Counted from the first letter of the stretch, positions 10,105 to 19,184 are shown. The stretch is 64,000 bases of DNA from JAUIET01 sp964352475 (GCA_964352475.1 CAYGSL010000015.1:19695-83694), one strand, 5' to 3'. Notes: generated by a model from the letters alone, not told the origin. Numbers and translations: made by a program.

Positions 10105-10944
10105 CTAAGCCGCAGCTCGAACCGACAGCTCGTAACCTGTGTATTTACGCATATTGATCACGCCGGTATCAAAAATTAGATACTGACCCTTAATGCCCTG
10201 CAGCAGACCACCCAGCTCAGGGGTTTTCTCCGCATTCAGAGATACAATTTTTTCCGGGTATTGCTCAACCGGGTAGTTGATATCCACACTTTCCTGCTCG
10301 CTGAGAACTTGTATCGCCTGAAGCCCGTGAGTATTTTGCAGCTCGTTCAAGTCCGGTTGAATCTGTTCAAGCAAATCGTTGGCGAGCTGTTGCAGGTCAA
10401 CCGGCTCTGGCGAGCCCTTTAACATGGTTCGCCAATTGGTTTTGTCAGCAATATGAGATTTCAGCAAAACTTCCACCAGGCCTGATTGCTGGCGGGTTTG
10501 CACTGCCAATATGGGCAAGGCCTGGCTGGCACCTTGATCAATCCAGCGCGTGGGCACTTGCGAACCCCGGGTAATACCAACCTTAGGCGCAGAAGCATTG
10601 GCCAGATACACAATGTGCTCGATCATGCAGTTTTGCTCGCCCCACTCCGGCTCGCGACAGGTACCTGCGTGATAGTGACATTTTTCAGGGCTGATAATGC
10701 ACGAGTCGCATTGGGCGAGCCGTTTCATACATGGAAAGCAGTAACCCTGATTGAAACTCTTTTTGGATTTTCGGCCGCAATGCGTACAAAAAATATTGCC
10801 ATTAAATGTTAATGTTAGTTCACTACCTATGAATTGATTCATCGGCAGTAACTCATCACCCAGTGGCAATTGATACTCTACAGGCTGTGCTAGCCTAACC
10901 TGCATTTTGCGTATCGTACCCGCCAGCAGTTCACCATCACTCAT
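10105..10944 (-). CDS. DUF2797 domain-containing zinc-finger protein
   Basis: 279 residues. Cysteine pairs form likely zinc sites: CTHCGRKSKKSFNQGYCFPC near residues 54-73 and CDSC at about 79-82, then HYHAGTCREPEWG. The central VYLANASAPKVGITRG stretch looks like a GIY-YIG-type fold core, which is known for this family, but nuclease activity is not established. The start overlaps the end of the DUF1315 gene by 8 bp, so the two are probably translationally coupled. Confidence 0.9.
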   Translation of the reverse strand: MSDGELLAGTIRKMQVRLAQPVEYQLPLGDELLPMNQFIGSELTLTFNGNIFCTHCGRKSKKSFNQGYCFPCMKRLAQCDSCIISPEKCHYHAGTCREPEWGEQNCMIEHIVYLANASAPKVGITRGSQVPTRWIDQGASQALPILAVQTRQQSGLVEVLLKSHIADKTNWRTMLKGSPEPVDLQQLANDLLEQIQPDLNELQNTHGLQAIQVLSEQESVDINYPVEQYPEKIVSLNAEKTPELGGLLQGIKGQYLIFDTGVINMRKYTGYELSVRAAA

Positions 10945-11212
10945 TATTTGAAAGGCTCCTGATCACCTGTATTTCTTCGTTTGCAGGCGAGGCCTGATTG
11001 TTCTTAACCGAGCAATCTTTGCCCGGCATATATCCGCTTCGTTCCGATTCGGGTAAGTATTTTTGCTCCCAGGCAATCAGTGCCTGCATGCATAAGGCTT
11101 TTTGCTCCGAATCAAGCAAGCGGCCGTCTGGCCACTTACCCAATTCCACGGCCACCCGCAAATTCTCAACACCTTCCGCCGTCAAAGACTGCAGCATTTC
11201 CTCAAGTGTCAC
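10937..11212 (-). CDS. DUF1315 (YeaC-like) family protein
   Basis: 91 residues. The block TAEGVENLRVAVELGKWPDG, the C-terminal GYMPGKDC and the surrounding W/E-rich helix match the YeaC/DUF1315 family, whose function is unknown. It starts on a 4-base overlap with the nadK stop and overlaps DUF2797, so it lies in the middle of a four-gene operon. No signal peptide or membrane segment is present. Confidence 0.88.
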   Translation of the reverse strand: MTLEEMLQSLTAEGVENLRVAVELGKWPDGRLLDSEQKALCMQALIAWEQKYLPESERSGYMPGKDCSVKNNQASPANEEIQVIRSLSNNE

Positions 11213-12108
11213 TCAGCATCCTCGCGCGACTGGTCCAGGCGATTGCCCCAGCGTAACTTGTCGCGACACGCTGCGTAATAGCTGTGCTCAAGCGGGTGAA
11301 CCAGCTTAAATCCGTGCCGGCGTTTGTGCACGTAAAGCACGTCACCTGGAGCCGCGGAAAAGTTCACTTGGCCGTCGCAGTTTAATTGCGGGTTCGTTGG
11401 ATTGTTACGACCAATTACCACCTTAATCTCACTATTGCCGTCGACTACAATCGGTCGGGTACTCAGCGTGTGCGGAAACATGGGCACCAGCACCAGCGCA
11501 TCAAGCTTGGGATGCATGATTGGCCCACCACCTGACAAGGCATACGCCGTAGAGCCGGTTGGGCTAGACACGATCAAGCCATCTGCGCGCTGCGAGAAAA
11601 CAAACTCATCGTCTATAAAAAGTTCATACTCAATCATGCGCGCCGATTTACCTGAATCCAGCACCACGTCATTAACGGCTTCTGATTTGCCAATCGGCTG
11701 GCCATCTCGACTGAGCACGGCTTCCAGTAAAAATCGCTTCTCCATCTGGTATTCACCGCGGAGAATCGCACCCACCTGCTCTTCAACCTGATCAGGCAAA
11801 ATATCGGTGAGAAAGCCAAGTTTTCCGCGATTAACACCCAACAGCGGAATATCGTACTGGGCCAATTTTCTAGCGGCCCCCAGCAGGCTGCCATCGCCAC
11901 CCACAATAATCGCCAGATCACAGCTCTCGCCAATCATGCCAATGGTTGCCGCACGCGATTTGGAATGAGGCAAGGCCTCAGCCACGCGCTCTTCTAACTG
12001 AACTTGTACACCAGCCTCAATCAGGTAACGTTCCAGTTGCGCAATAGTGTCGCGCACCCGTTCTTCGCTGACCCGGCCAAGAATGCCGATATGGCGAAAA
12101 GTCTCCAT
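11209..12108 (-). CDS. nadK: NAD kinase
   Basis: 299 residues, the normal length. The diphosphate-binding GGDGS motif is at residues 70-74 and the second family block GVNRGKLGFLTDI lies near 92-104. SSPTGSTAYALSGGGPI marks the conserved NAD-binding loop. The enzyme phosphorylates NAD to NADP in the cytosol. It heads the operon running to pepN and is divergent from the DUF1853 gene with only 38 bp between starts, so both promoters must overlap in that space. Confidence 0.97.
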   Translation of the reverse strand: METFRHIGILGRVSEERVRDTIAQLERYLIEAGVQVQLEERVAEALPHSKSRAATIGMIGESCDLAIIVGGDGSLLGAARKLAQYDIPLLGVNRGKLGFLTDILPDQVEEQVGAILRGEYQMEKRFLLEAVLSRDGQPIGKSEAVNDVVLDSGKSARMIEYELFIDDEFVFSQRADGLIVSSPTGSTAYALSGGGPIMHPKLDALVLVPMFPHTLSTRPIVVDGNSEIKVVIGRNNPTNPQLNCDGQVNFSAAPGDVLYVHKRRHGFKLVHPLEHSYYAACRDKLRWGNRLDQSREDAE

Positions 12109-12146
12109 CGAGCTACCCCATTCAATAAAGGCAGTATTATAGACAC

Positions 12147-13094
12147 ATGCAGGTACTAACGACAGACGAAGCCGCGATACAGCAACTCACTCACCCGCTG
12201 GTCAGAGATTTGGCCTGGGCCTGTTTTAGTCAGGCGCTACTGGTGCATACAGAATCTGTCGACTCTAAGCCAACTGATAACGACCCTCAGGCGATGTTTG
12301 CCATGACCCCGCAGCGTTTGCAAACTCTGCAAAACCTGGACTCGGCACCACAGGCATTAGAAGAATTTCTCAGCCAAAAAACGGGTCGCAGACGCCTGGG
12401 CATCTACTTTGAGCATTTGATTGAGTTTTTCTTGCGTAACGACCCCGGCACAGAATTGATGGTTCGCAATCTGGCCGTGCGTGATGAAACCAGAACCTTG
12501 GGGGAATTCGATTTTATCTATGTGGACCACGCCTGTGGCGGCGAGGTTGTTCATCTGGAGATTGCATTAAAATTCTATATGGGTCTGCCAGCCTCAATGA
12601 GCCCCAACCCCGCCCGACGCTGGTTAGGCCCAGGCTCGCATGATGCATTGGAAGACAAGATCGATAAAATGCTCACGCACCAGAGCAAACTGGCAAACTC
12701 TAGCTATGGTCGCAAGGCGCTTGAGAGTAATGGCTTGCCATTGCCGCACAGTCAGCGAGTGGTTATAGCCGGTGAACTATTTGAACCACTGGATACTGTG
12801 ACAGCACCCCCGGTTTGCCTTTCAGATCATCATCGTGGCGAATGGGTTCGTGTTGAGGTTTTGGAGAATCACATCAGGTCCTGGCACAAGGCGGTATTGC
12901 TGAGTAAAGCTGATTGGTTAACGCCTTTGTCTGGCGATTTTCTAAATGACAATGGTGTGCGTACCGACGTACTTAAACAGCAAATACGGAAGCACTTTTC
13001 GGAAAGCCAATTTCCGGTGATGATTGAAGGGATTGATAAGAACAATCAGTCGCTAAAACGCACATTTGTTGTGCCGGCAAGTTGGCCAGGTTAG
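12147..13094 (+). CDS. DUF1853 family protein
   Basis: 315 residues. LTHPLVRDLAWACFSQALL near the start and TGRRRLGIYFEHLIEFFL are characteristic of DUF1853. The core GEFDFIYVDH followed by VVHLEIALKFYM reads like a PD-(D/E)XK nuclease-fold core (D...E.K spacing), but activity is unproven. Divergent from nadK, as in Pseudomonas. Its 3' side leads into hairpin elements E1 and E2. Confidence 0.88.
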   Translation: MQVLTTDEAAIQQLTHPLVRDLAWACFSQALLVHTESVDSKPTDNDPQAMFAMTPQRLQTLQNLDSAPQALEEFLSQKTGRRRLGIYFEHLIEFFLRNDPGTELMVRNLAVRDETRTLGEFDFIYVDHACGGEVVHLEIALKFYMGLPASMSPNPARRWLGPGSHDALEDKIDKMLTHQSKLANSSYGRKALESNGLPLPHSQRVVIAGELFEPLDTVTAPPVCLSDHHRGEWVRVEVLENHIRSWHKAVLLSKADWLTPLSGDFLNDNGVRTDVLKQQIRKHFSESQFPVMIEGIDKNNQSLKRTFVVPASWPG

Positions 13095-13129
13095 CTAGAG
13101 TGAGGCTTCGGATGTGCGTCGAGACCGGC

Positions 13130-13235
13130 GCTGGGGCGATTATTGGTGAGTGAGACACGCCGTAAATACGTCCCTGTAGGCTTGTGTTCGGGGTCCCTCC
13201 CTCACACAGTCTCACTCACCAATAATCGCCCCAGC
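13130..13235 (-). repeat. Nested hairpin element E1 (54-nt loop family A)
   Basis: Outer arms 13130-13155 and 13210-13235 are a perfect 26-bp inverted repeat found nowhere else in the window. The 54-nt loop (13156-13209), read on the minus strand, matches the E2 loop without gaps. It holds hairpin 1 (3 bp, tandem G-A mismatches, 5 bp; hexaloop AGGGAC) and hairpin 2 (stem TAC/GTA, hexaloop AGGGAC). The E1 hairpin 2 differs from the other family A copies in both stem and loop while keeping the fold. Likely acts as RNA from the minus strand; function not established. Confidence 0.85.
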
Positions 13236-13318
13236 ACCTCAGTGCAAATGGCAAAATAGGCGTTGGAAATAGGAATTAAAAGGTAGTAGTTGGTGGCTAC
13301 TCTCGATTATGGCACGTA

Positions 13319-13430
13319 GGTGTTGAGCTGAGTATCGGCTAGCAAGACTGTGTGAGGGAGGGACCCCGAACACAAGCCCCCATGGATGGGTTCACGGCGT
13401 GTCTTGCTAGTCGATACTCAGTTCAACGCC
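13319..13430 (+). repeat. Nested hairpin element E2 (54-nt loop family A)
   Basis: Outer arms 13319-13347 and 13402-13430 pair over 29 positions; the three imperfect pairs are all G-U type if the plus strand is RNA. The loop (13348-13401) is 54 nt: hairpin 1 has hexaloop AGGGAC on a stem with tandem G-A mismatches, hairpin 2 is CCC-ATGGAT-GGG, and the loop ends in the shared ACGGCGTG. It lies in sense orientation downstream of the DUF1853 gene. Confidence 0.85.
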
Positions 13431-13472
13431 GGTCTATCAGATTAAAAACGCACTAAGAACTAACAACAGCAG

Positions 13473-14627
13473 CTAAAAACACAACCGCAAATGCTTCTCT
13501 CTAGCCTCCGCAGAATACCGCTTAAAGCCACCCGACAAAGCACATACGTCGAAACCAAGACTCTGCAGAAAATACGCTGCAGCCTGACTGCGACGACCCG
13601 AATTACAGTAAGTGACGTACTGCTTACTCTTATCCAGCACACGCGTTTTGAGTTGCAGAATTTCCAGAGGAAGGTGCAGAGCACTGTTGCAATGCCCCGC
13701 TTCAAATTCTTCCTGGGTACGCACATCAATCCACTGAGCACCGCCACTCAGCGCATCACTGGCCGCCGATAAATTAAGGTTTACCACTTTAGGCTCGCGC
13801 AGCAGAAGATAAAAATCCTGCTTGCCCAGGCGCATCAAACTGCCATCGGTATTCATGCGAATGGTCGCGTTACGAAGTGCGTTATTAATCAAGGCGTCTT
13901 CACCGAAACAGCGTCCGGGCCCTAATCGTGCGACGCAGTTTTGTTTGGAACGTTCGTCTTTCGCGCGATACACATCGGCCTCGCCACTTTTAATCACATA
14001 ACAGCAGTCGCCAATCTCACCCTGGCGCAGTATGACGTCGCCCGCTTTCACTTGAACTTCGTTAAAGCGATGCAGAATTTGCGCAATGTTGATAGGTGGT
14101 ACTTTATAAAAGAGGTTTGAACGCAGCAAGGTGGTCATCCACGCTACATCAGAATCCAGCTCTCTGCGCGAGGATATATCCAACAGTATGTAGCTAACGA
14201 TTTGTTCCCAAGCCACTATACCGTCAAGCTGATCCGAATCGAAGCGCAACAGGCTGCAGTCTGTGAGTGCAACCGCATTGTTGGATCTTGGCTGCGAATG
14301 TGCCACCGGATAGGTACACATCATACTTTCCGCTGACAGCACTTCACTACGGCCAGCTGCATCACAAAGCTGCAGCTCACCGTGCAGCAAATATATGTGC
14401 TTGTTGTCGCTCTCGCCGGCTTCAAACAGGGTTTGCCCGGCGCACAGGTATTCCACCTCTACATCTCTGAGCAGGCTTTCCAGGTGGTCGTCACTGAGCT
14501 TGTTGAGAGGCACGAAAGACTGCAGCAACTCAAGCTCAATGCCATTCATATTGGCTGACGCCACTGTGTCAGTAGCGGTCGGGTCGAACAGTGTTGAATG
14601 CGCGGCATGCCGAGCGGGATTGGACAT
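13473..14627 (-). CDS. Cyclic-nucleotide-binding (x2) and rhodanese domain protein
   Basis: 384 residues from the ATG at 14627 (a TTG at 14639 is less likely). Two Crp-type cNMP-binding folds come first: the second has GDVILRQGEIGDCCYVIKSG and GRCFGEDALI, close to the phosphate-binding cassette. A C-terminal rhodanese domain begins at WIDVRTQEEFEAGH and carries the active cysteine in YCNSGRRSQ. No HTH domain follows, so it is not a Crp-type transcription factor. It probably links nucleotide sensing to sulfur transfer or acts as a regulatory sensor; the ligand is unknown. Confidence 0.88.
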   Translation of the reverse strand: MSNPARHAAHSTLFDPTATDTVASANMNGIELELLQSFVPLNKLSDDHLESLLRDVEVEYLCAGQTLFEAGESDNKHIYLLHGELQLCDAAGRSEVLSAESMMCTYPVAHSQPRSNNAVALTDCSLLRFDSDQLDGIVAWEQIVSYILLDISSRRELDSDVAWMTTLLRSNLFYKVPPINIAQILHRFNEVQVKAGDVILRQGEIGDCCYVIKSGEADVYRAKDERSKQNCVARLGPGRCFGEDALINNALRNATIRMNTDGSLMRLGKQDFYLLLREPKVVNLNLSAASDALSGGAQWIDVRTQEEFEAGHCNSALHLPLEILQLKTRVLDKSKQYVTYCNSGRRSQAAAYFLQSLGFDVCALSGGFKRYSAEAREKHLRLCF

Positions 14628-14706
14628 ATTGTTGATCAAAAAACAGGCTATCGTACAAAGTTCAGACTAGTTCAAGATCTGTTCTCTGTCGCCTAAACAC
14701 CGCCGT

Positions 14707-15690
14707 TTACTGTGCTGTAGCACGCATTTTGGCCATTTTTGCCTCCATGGCCCGCCGCCCCTGCAGACCACCGGTGTGAATGGCTAATACGGATTTGGGC
14801 AGCGGCTCAGCAGCCTGTCGCAGCTCTGAGATTAAGCCAATCATCATCTTGGCGGTGTACACCGGGTCTAGCGGCACGCCGGTGCTCATTTCGAATCGGT
14901 CAATAAAATTCACCAGTTCCTTATTGATTCGGGCATAACCCCCGAAGTGGTAATTGCTGTTCACCGCCCAGCTACAGTACCCAGACTGGTTTTCCAGCAG
15001 CCCGGCGGCCGCTCGCTGCACGCTACCCTGGTCTTTTAACACAGAAAAACCTTTCAGATGCACATCGCCTCGTAAGCCACAGGCCAGTCCTGCGAGTGTG
15101 GCACCCGTGCCACATGCCACAGTCACCCAACCATATTGGCAGCCTTTAGACGACGGCGACAAGTGCTCCCCTATTCGGGCCACAGAGGCTAAGACCTGTT
15201 GCGAATAACCACCCTCAGGAATAACAATAGCGGCATGCTTGAGAGCAAGCTCCTCTCGCCATTGCGGGTCGTAACGCCGGGCGTATTCATCTTTGCCGAT
15301 AAACTTAAGTTGCATGCCCATTCCACGCGCATCTTGTAGCGTGGGACTCAGGCTTTGCTCTATCCAGGCGCCACCGCGTACATAGCCGATAGTGCGAATC
15401 GAATATCGTTTGCCAGCGGCGGCAAGTGCGTACAAATGATTGGAGTGCGGTCCGCCAAAGCTCAGCAGGCAATCTGTGTTTTCCCGAGCAGCTTGCTGCA
15501 GCCAGGGCATTAGCTTGAACCATTTATTGCCACCCAGACAGTCGTCAATCGTGTCCAGGCGAAGTATGTCCACGCAGGTTTCAATGTCTGGCGCAATCGT
15601 GGATAAATCCAGGCGCTGCGGCGACGGTAGCTGAGGCTCAGGCGCCTCGCTGCAAAGGAATGGGCTGGCGTTGCTGCTCTTGCTTGTCAT
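14707..15690 (-). CDS. ACC deaminase / D-cysteine desulfhydrase family PLP enzyme
   Basis: 327 residues from the ATG at 15690. The PLP lysine is in GGNKWFKL (Lys56) and the substrate loop in SFGGPHSNHLYALAAAGK, both typical of the family that opens the ring of 1-aminocyclopropane-1-carboxylate or desulfurates D-cysteine. The phosphate-binding VACGTGATLAGLACG is present. Which substrate is used cannot be decided from sequence. The start overlaps the 3' end of the upstream coiled-coil gene by 53 bp. Confidence 0.88.
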   Translation of the reverse strand: MTSKSSNASPFLCSEAPEPQLPSPQRLDLSTIAPDIETCVDILRLDTIDDCLGGNKWFKLMPWLQQAARENTDCLLSFGGPHSNHLYALAAAGKRYSIRTIGYVRGGAWIEQSLSPTLQDARGMGMQLKFIGKDEYARRYDPQWREELALKHAAIVIPEGGYSQQVLASVARIGEHLSPSSKGCQYGWVTVACGTGATLAGLACGLRGDVHLKGFSVLKDQGSVQRAAAGLLENQSGYCSWAVNSNYHFGGYARINKELVNFIDRFEMSTGVPLDPVYTAKMMIGLISELRQAAEPLPKSVLAIHTGGLQGRRAMEAKMAKMRATAQ

Positions 15691-17086
15691 CGTTGCCAGC
15701 CTGGGCGTCAACAAACGTTGCCTGGTTCTGATGTTCGGGGCAACGATTACTGAAGTTTGCTACGTATTGATTTGGAATTTCTACCCGTTCCAGTGACCGC
15801 CCGCAGGGGAAGCTGTCACCTTCGCCAGACACGTCCACTTCAGCCTGACACACCGGGTCATTGTAGTGCTCCAACCACACAGCATACAACTCAGGATCTA
15901 CATAACATTTCTTTGCCGCATAGCGTTGTGGTGAGTCCAGGTACTCGCCAACGTCGGAGGCATCGATAGACAAGTGCCCGGCCCCCGGATGATGGGCCAC
16001 AAAATCCACGCCCGCGTCTTTTAGTTGCTCGAGATAGCTGTTTGCGCCCTGGTTTAACAGCCGCACTTTTTCCTGCCGCAGATTGGCGATCTCATCGCGC
16101 AATGCCGTCATCTGCTCTTCGCGGTAGAACAACTCTACGTTGCGCATTTCCAGCATCTCTTTGAGTTCAGCGGTCTCGGCGTCAAGCTTGGCGTGCAATT
16201 CCAGGTCGAATTTTTGCTGCAATATATCGAATTGCTCACCAACGTCTTGCGTTCGCGCTTCACTCAACTGCTCGGCTGCGCGCTGGCGCTCTTGCTTGAT
16301 GTTGCGTACCTGCTCTTGCAATAAGGCTTTGAAGCGATCAGCGCGTTCTGTCTGCTCCTGACACTGGCGCTCAAGTTGTTGCGCAGTTTGCTGGTGGTGG
16401 CGAAGCTGTTTCTGAAATTCGGACTTTAGTTTGGCTATGTCTTCGTTGCGTTTGTTCTTCAATGTCGCAATGTGCAGTCGCTGGCTCTTGATGTGCTCTG
16501 CGATGCGCTTGCGTTCTTCTACCTGCTCAGCGCTTAGCGTCTGAGTTTGTGCAGCTACCTTTTTTTGCGGCGCTGAAACAGCTTGATCCATGCCCAGAGA
16601 GGGCAATGCTTGCGGATTGGCACTGGTGCCTTGGGGTGCCAGCTCCGCCGGAACATGCTTCAAGCCAAGACGATTGGTCGCCAAGGCAGTACGCACTTGC
16701 ATAAAGGTGTTGTGGCCTGGCGACATAGCCGGGTCCCACAGTTGTTTCTGATGCCAGGCTACCGGGCACTGGCTATAGCAAGCCAAACGAATTTTGCCCG
16801 CGCCCAAATCAGGACCAGCACCTGAGTTGCTGGCCATATGCTCCAAAGGCACGTTCCACTTGGGGTCTGCACCGCCGCCACGAACAAAGTCGATTTTGAA
16901 GAATACGATCGCCGTAGCATGCAGGTTCTCGTTGACCCGAACGAATGCCGCCTCAACCGTTTGGTCCTCAAATTCAGGCACCGACACCACATGATCAAGC
17001 ACAGCTTCAAACTCCGCTAGCAGCATTTCCTTGCTGATCTCGTGGTCCTCAAAAAACAGCACCACATCGGTGTGTTCTGCTTGCAT
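15638..17086 (-). CDS. Conserved coiled-coil protein of unknown function
   Basis: 482 residues; I do not recognise a named family. Residues 1-125 look like a globular alpha/beta domain (VVLFFEDHEISKEML, ATAIVFFKIDF). Residues about 190-350 are a long charged coiled coil rich in Q, E, R and K (KLKSEFQKQLRHHQQTAQQL and following heptads). The C-terminal part (YLEQLKDAGVDFVAHHPGAG to SNRCPEHQNQ) contains paired cysteines and may bind a metal. No signal peptide or membrane span. It is followed by the PLP deaminase on the same strand with overlap, so the two are probably co-transcribed. Confidence 0.7.
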   Translation of the reverse strand: MQAEHTDVVLFFEDHEISKEMLLAEFEAVLDHVVSVPEFEDQTVEAAFVRVNENLHATAIVFFKIDFVRGGGADPKWNVPLEHMASNSGAGPDLGAGKIRLACYSQCPVAWHQKQLWDPAMSPGHNTFMQVRTALATNRLGLKHVPAELAPQGTSANPQALPSLGMDQAVSAPQKKVAAQTQTLSAEQVEERKRIAEHIKSQRLHIATLKNKRNEDIAKLKSEFQKQLRHHQQTAQQLERQCQEQTERADRFKALLQEQVRNIKQERQRAAEQLSEARTQDVGEQFDILQQKFDLELHAKLDAETAELKEMLEMRNVELFYREEQMTALRDEIANLRQEKVRLLNQGANSYLEQLKDAGVDFVAHHPGAGHLSIDASDVGEYLDSPQRYAAKKCYVDPELYAVWLEHYNDPVCQAEVDVSGEGDSFPCGRSLERVEIPNQYVANFSNRCPEHQNQATFVDAQAGNDDKQEQQRQPIPLQRGA

Positions 17087-17470
17087 TACGTGCCCTCAAA
17101 CCCCTGCAGCAGCAGGATGTTGTTGTGTCTCGCTGTTTAACACGCGTTGGATCATTAGGTTGACCACCTTTCGTCGCGCATAAAATCAGCCCCCGATCAC
17201 GGGGATTGCTCAAAGTATAAGCAACTTATGAAAAGCTGCTTGAGACTCATGCAGCAAAGCTGAAATTAGCGTGTGAACTGCTTGGCAAAACCAGCAGGTG
17301 ACACTGGCCGTAAGTCCAAAATCGCACTCTGAACAATTAATTGTTATTTTTCAGATACTTAGAATCATTACGGCGAACTAAGTGAGGCTGGAAAATATCA
17401 CCAGCGTGATATACTCTGCCGCCACCGAGACCAACCGTATTAGCGGCAACTGCCGATCAAAAGGACCCCT
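17087..17470. other. Divergent intergenic region
   Basis: 384 bp between the starts of the coiled-coil gene (minus) and the Zn-ribbon gene (plus). It holds a short GC hairpin (CCCCG-ATCA-CGGGG, about 17194-17207) and a candidate plus-strand promoter (see separate entry). No reading frame with support is present. Confidence 0.5.
17388..17415 (+). promoter_or_regulatory. Candidate sigma-70 promoter for the Zn-ribbon/thiolase pair
   Basis: Extended -10 TGATATACT (17407-17415) with a weak -35 CTGGAA (17388-17393), spacer 16 bp. It sits 55 bp before the ATG at 17471. The -35 is poor, so the call rests mainly on the extended -10. Confidence 0.38.
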
Positions 17471-17926
17471 ATGAGCGAAGACACCAGACTCACCAATGCA
17501 GCCGGACAAAGCGCTGCACTGGAAGGCTGGTACACCCTGGATGACGACAGTCCCGCACTGATCGGCACCCGTTGTATCAGCTGCAGCACCTACTACTTCC
17601 CAAAAATGTCCCGCTTCTGCCGCAACCCGGACTGCAGCAGCGAAGAATTCGAAGAGGTTGAATTGAGCCGCGAAGGCACAGTCTGGTCTTATACAGACGC
17701 CAACTACCAACCGCCTGAGCCTTATGTTTCACCCAAGCCTTTCGAGCCGTTTGCGATTATTGGCGTGCAATTGGATAAAGAGCAGATGATCGTATTAGGC
17801 CAAGCCGCACGCGGCATCACCGTAGCCGATTTACGCGTGGGCATGAACGTGGAACTGGTGTTGGAAACCTTATACAGCGACGACGACGGCGACAAACTCG
17901 TTTGGCGCTGGAAGCCCAAACAATAG
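17471..17926 (+). CDS. Zn-ribbon/OB-fold (DUF35) acyl-CoA-associated protein
   Basis: 151 residues after a good ribosome site (aaagga). A rubredoxin-like zinc ribbon CISCSTYYFPKMSRFCRNPDC precedes an OB fold with EGTVWSYTDANYQPPEPY. Proteins of this family are known to bind next to thiolase-like enzymes, and the following gene is exactly such a thiolase. The pair probably forms a hetero-oligomer acting on acyl-CoA or 3-ketoacyl-CoA substrates in the cytosol. The exact reaction is not known. Confidence 0.9.
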   Translation: MSEDTRLTNAAGQSAALEGWYTLDDDSPALIGTRCISCSTYYFPKMSRFCRNPDCSSEEFEEVELSREGTVWSYTDANYQPPEPYVSPKPFEPFAIIGVQLDKEQMIVLGQAARGITVADLRVGMNVELVLETLYSDDDGDKLVWRWKPKQ

Positions 17927-17976
17927 AAGCTGCCAGTTTTAGTGGCACTTGCAAAAGACAAACAGAGAGACAGTAC

Positions 17977-19164
17977 ATGAGTGACGACATTGCCATTCTT
18001 GGCGTAGGCATGCATCCCTGGGGCAAATGGGGTAAGAACTTTGTAGAGTACGGTGTAAAAGCCGCCCTAGACGCACTTGCCGACTCCGGCGTTGACTGGA
18101 AAGATGTGCAGTTTGTGTCGGGCGGCGGCACGGTTCGTTGCGGTTACCCAGGCTACGTAGCGGGCGCTACTTTTGCGCAAGCACTGGGCTGGAATGCGGC
18201 TGAGGTAAATACTTCTTATGCCGCCTGCGCATCAGGCTCGCAAGCCCTGGCAGCAGCACGGCATAAGATTTTGTCCGGTGCCTGCGAAGTGGCACTTGTT
18301 ATTGGTGCAGATACCACGCCTAAGGGCTTTCTTGCTCCAGCCAAGGGCTACCGCCCTGACGACCCGGATTGGGTGCGCTTTATGGTTGGCATCACCAACC
18401 CTACCTACTTCGGTTTATACGCCCGTCGCCGCATGGACTTGTACGGTGACACCGAAGATGATTTCAATATCATCAAGATCAAAAATTCTGAGCATGGATT
18501 TACTAATCCGAATGCGCGATACAAAAAGAAATTTACCGAAGAAGATATCGCAAAATCACCTATGGTGGCCGACCCTTTGCGTTTGTTGCACATCACGGCA
18601 ACATCAGACGGTGGCGCCGCACTGATTGTTAGCAGCATGGATTACGCGAAGAAAATGGGTAAAGCGGATGCGGTGAAAGTGGCCGCTATTTCCACCGTTA
18701 CGCCAACATTTGCAAGCGGTAACGTGGAGATGCCTGACATTGCCACAGACTCTGCGGCAGCGGATGGCGTTAACCCCGTAAATTATCGATCTACAATCGC
18801 TTTGAAAGCGTATGAAGAAGCAGGTATCTCACCAAAAGATGTAAGCCTGGCTGAGGTATACGATTTATCCTGTGCGCTTGAAATGGATTGGATGGAAGAC
18901 TTACGCTTATGTGAAGAAGGCGAAGCGGCTAGCCTGGTGCGTGCGGGTGATACCCGGGTTGGTGGGCGTTTGCCGGTAAATGCGTCGGGAGGCTTATCCT
19001 GTTTTGGGGAAGCAGTGCCGGCGCAGGCGATTGCTCAGGTGTGTGAGCTTGCCTGGCAGCTTCGTGGAACGGCGGGTGAGCGGCAGGTTGAAGGGGCCAA
19101 GGTTGGGATTACGGCTAACCAAGGCTTGTTTGGGCATGGGTCTTCGGTGATTGTTAAACGCTGA
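17977..19164 (+). CDS. Thiolase-family protein (acetyl-CoA acetyltransferase / lipid-transfer type)
   Basis: 395 residues from the ATG at 17977 (the upstream frame extension lies in the intergenic space). MSDDIAILGVGMHPWGKWG is the usual start of the SCP-x-like thiolases that pair with DUF35 partners. The nucleophile cysteine is in YAACASGSQALAAARH. The C-terminal half keeps VNASGGLSCFGEAVPAQ and GITANQGLFGHGSS, while a classical second active-site CxG is replaced, as known in this subgroup. It acts on 3-ketoacyl-CoA or related acyl-CoAs; substrate unknown. Confidence 0.9.
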   Translation: MSDDIAILGVGMHPWGKWGKNFVEYGVKAALDALADSGVDWKDVQFVSGGGTVRCGYPGYVAGATFAQALGWNAAEVNTSYAACASGSQALAAARHKILSGACEVALVIGADTTPKGFLAPAKGYRPDDPDWVRFMVGITNPTYFGLYARRRMDLYGDTEDDFNIIKIKNSEHGFTNPNARYKKKFTEEDIAKSPMVADPLRLLHITATSDGGAALIVSSMDYAKKMGKADAVKVAAISTVTPTFASGNVEMPDIATDSAAADGVNPVNYRSTIALKAYEEAGISPKDVSLAEVYDLSCALEMDWMEDLRLCEEGEAASLVRAGDTRVGGRLPVNASGGLSCFGEAVPAQAIAQVCELAWQLRGTAGERQVEGAKVGITANQGLFGHGSSVIVKR

Positions 19165-19184
19165 AGTTTTGTGGTGTTTAAACC

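Larger units (their letters stand above)
13095..13472. other. Intergenic region between convergent genes, holds elements E1 and E2
   Basis: 378 bp between the DUF1853 stop and the stop of the cyclic-nucleotide/rhodanese gene. It contains two nested hairpin elements in opposite orientation separated by 83 bp (13236-13318). I see no coding frame with a plausible start, no T-tract terminator and no tRNA here. Confidence 0.8.
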
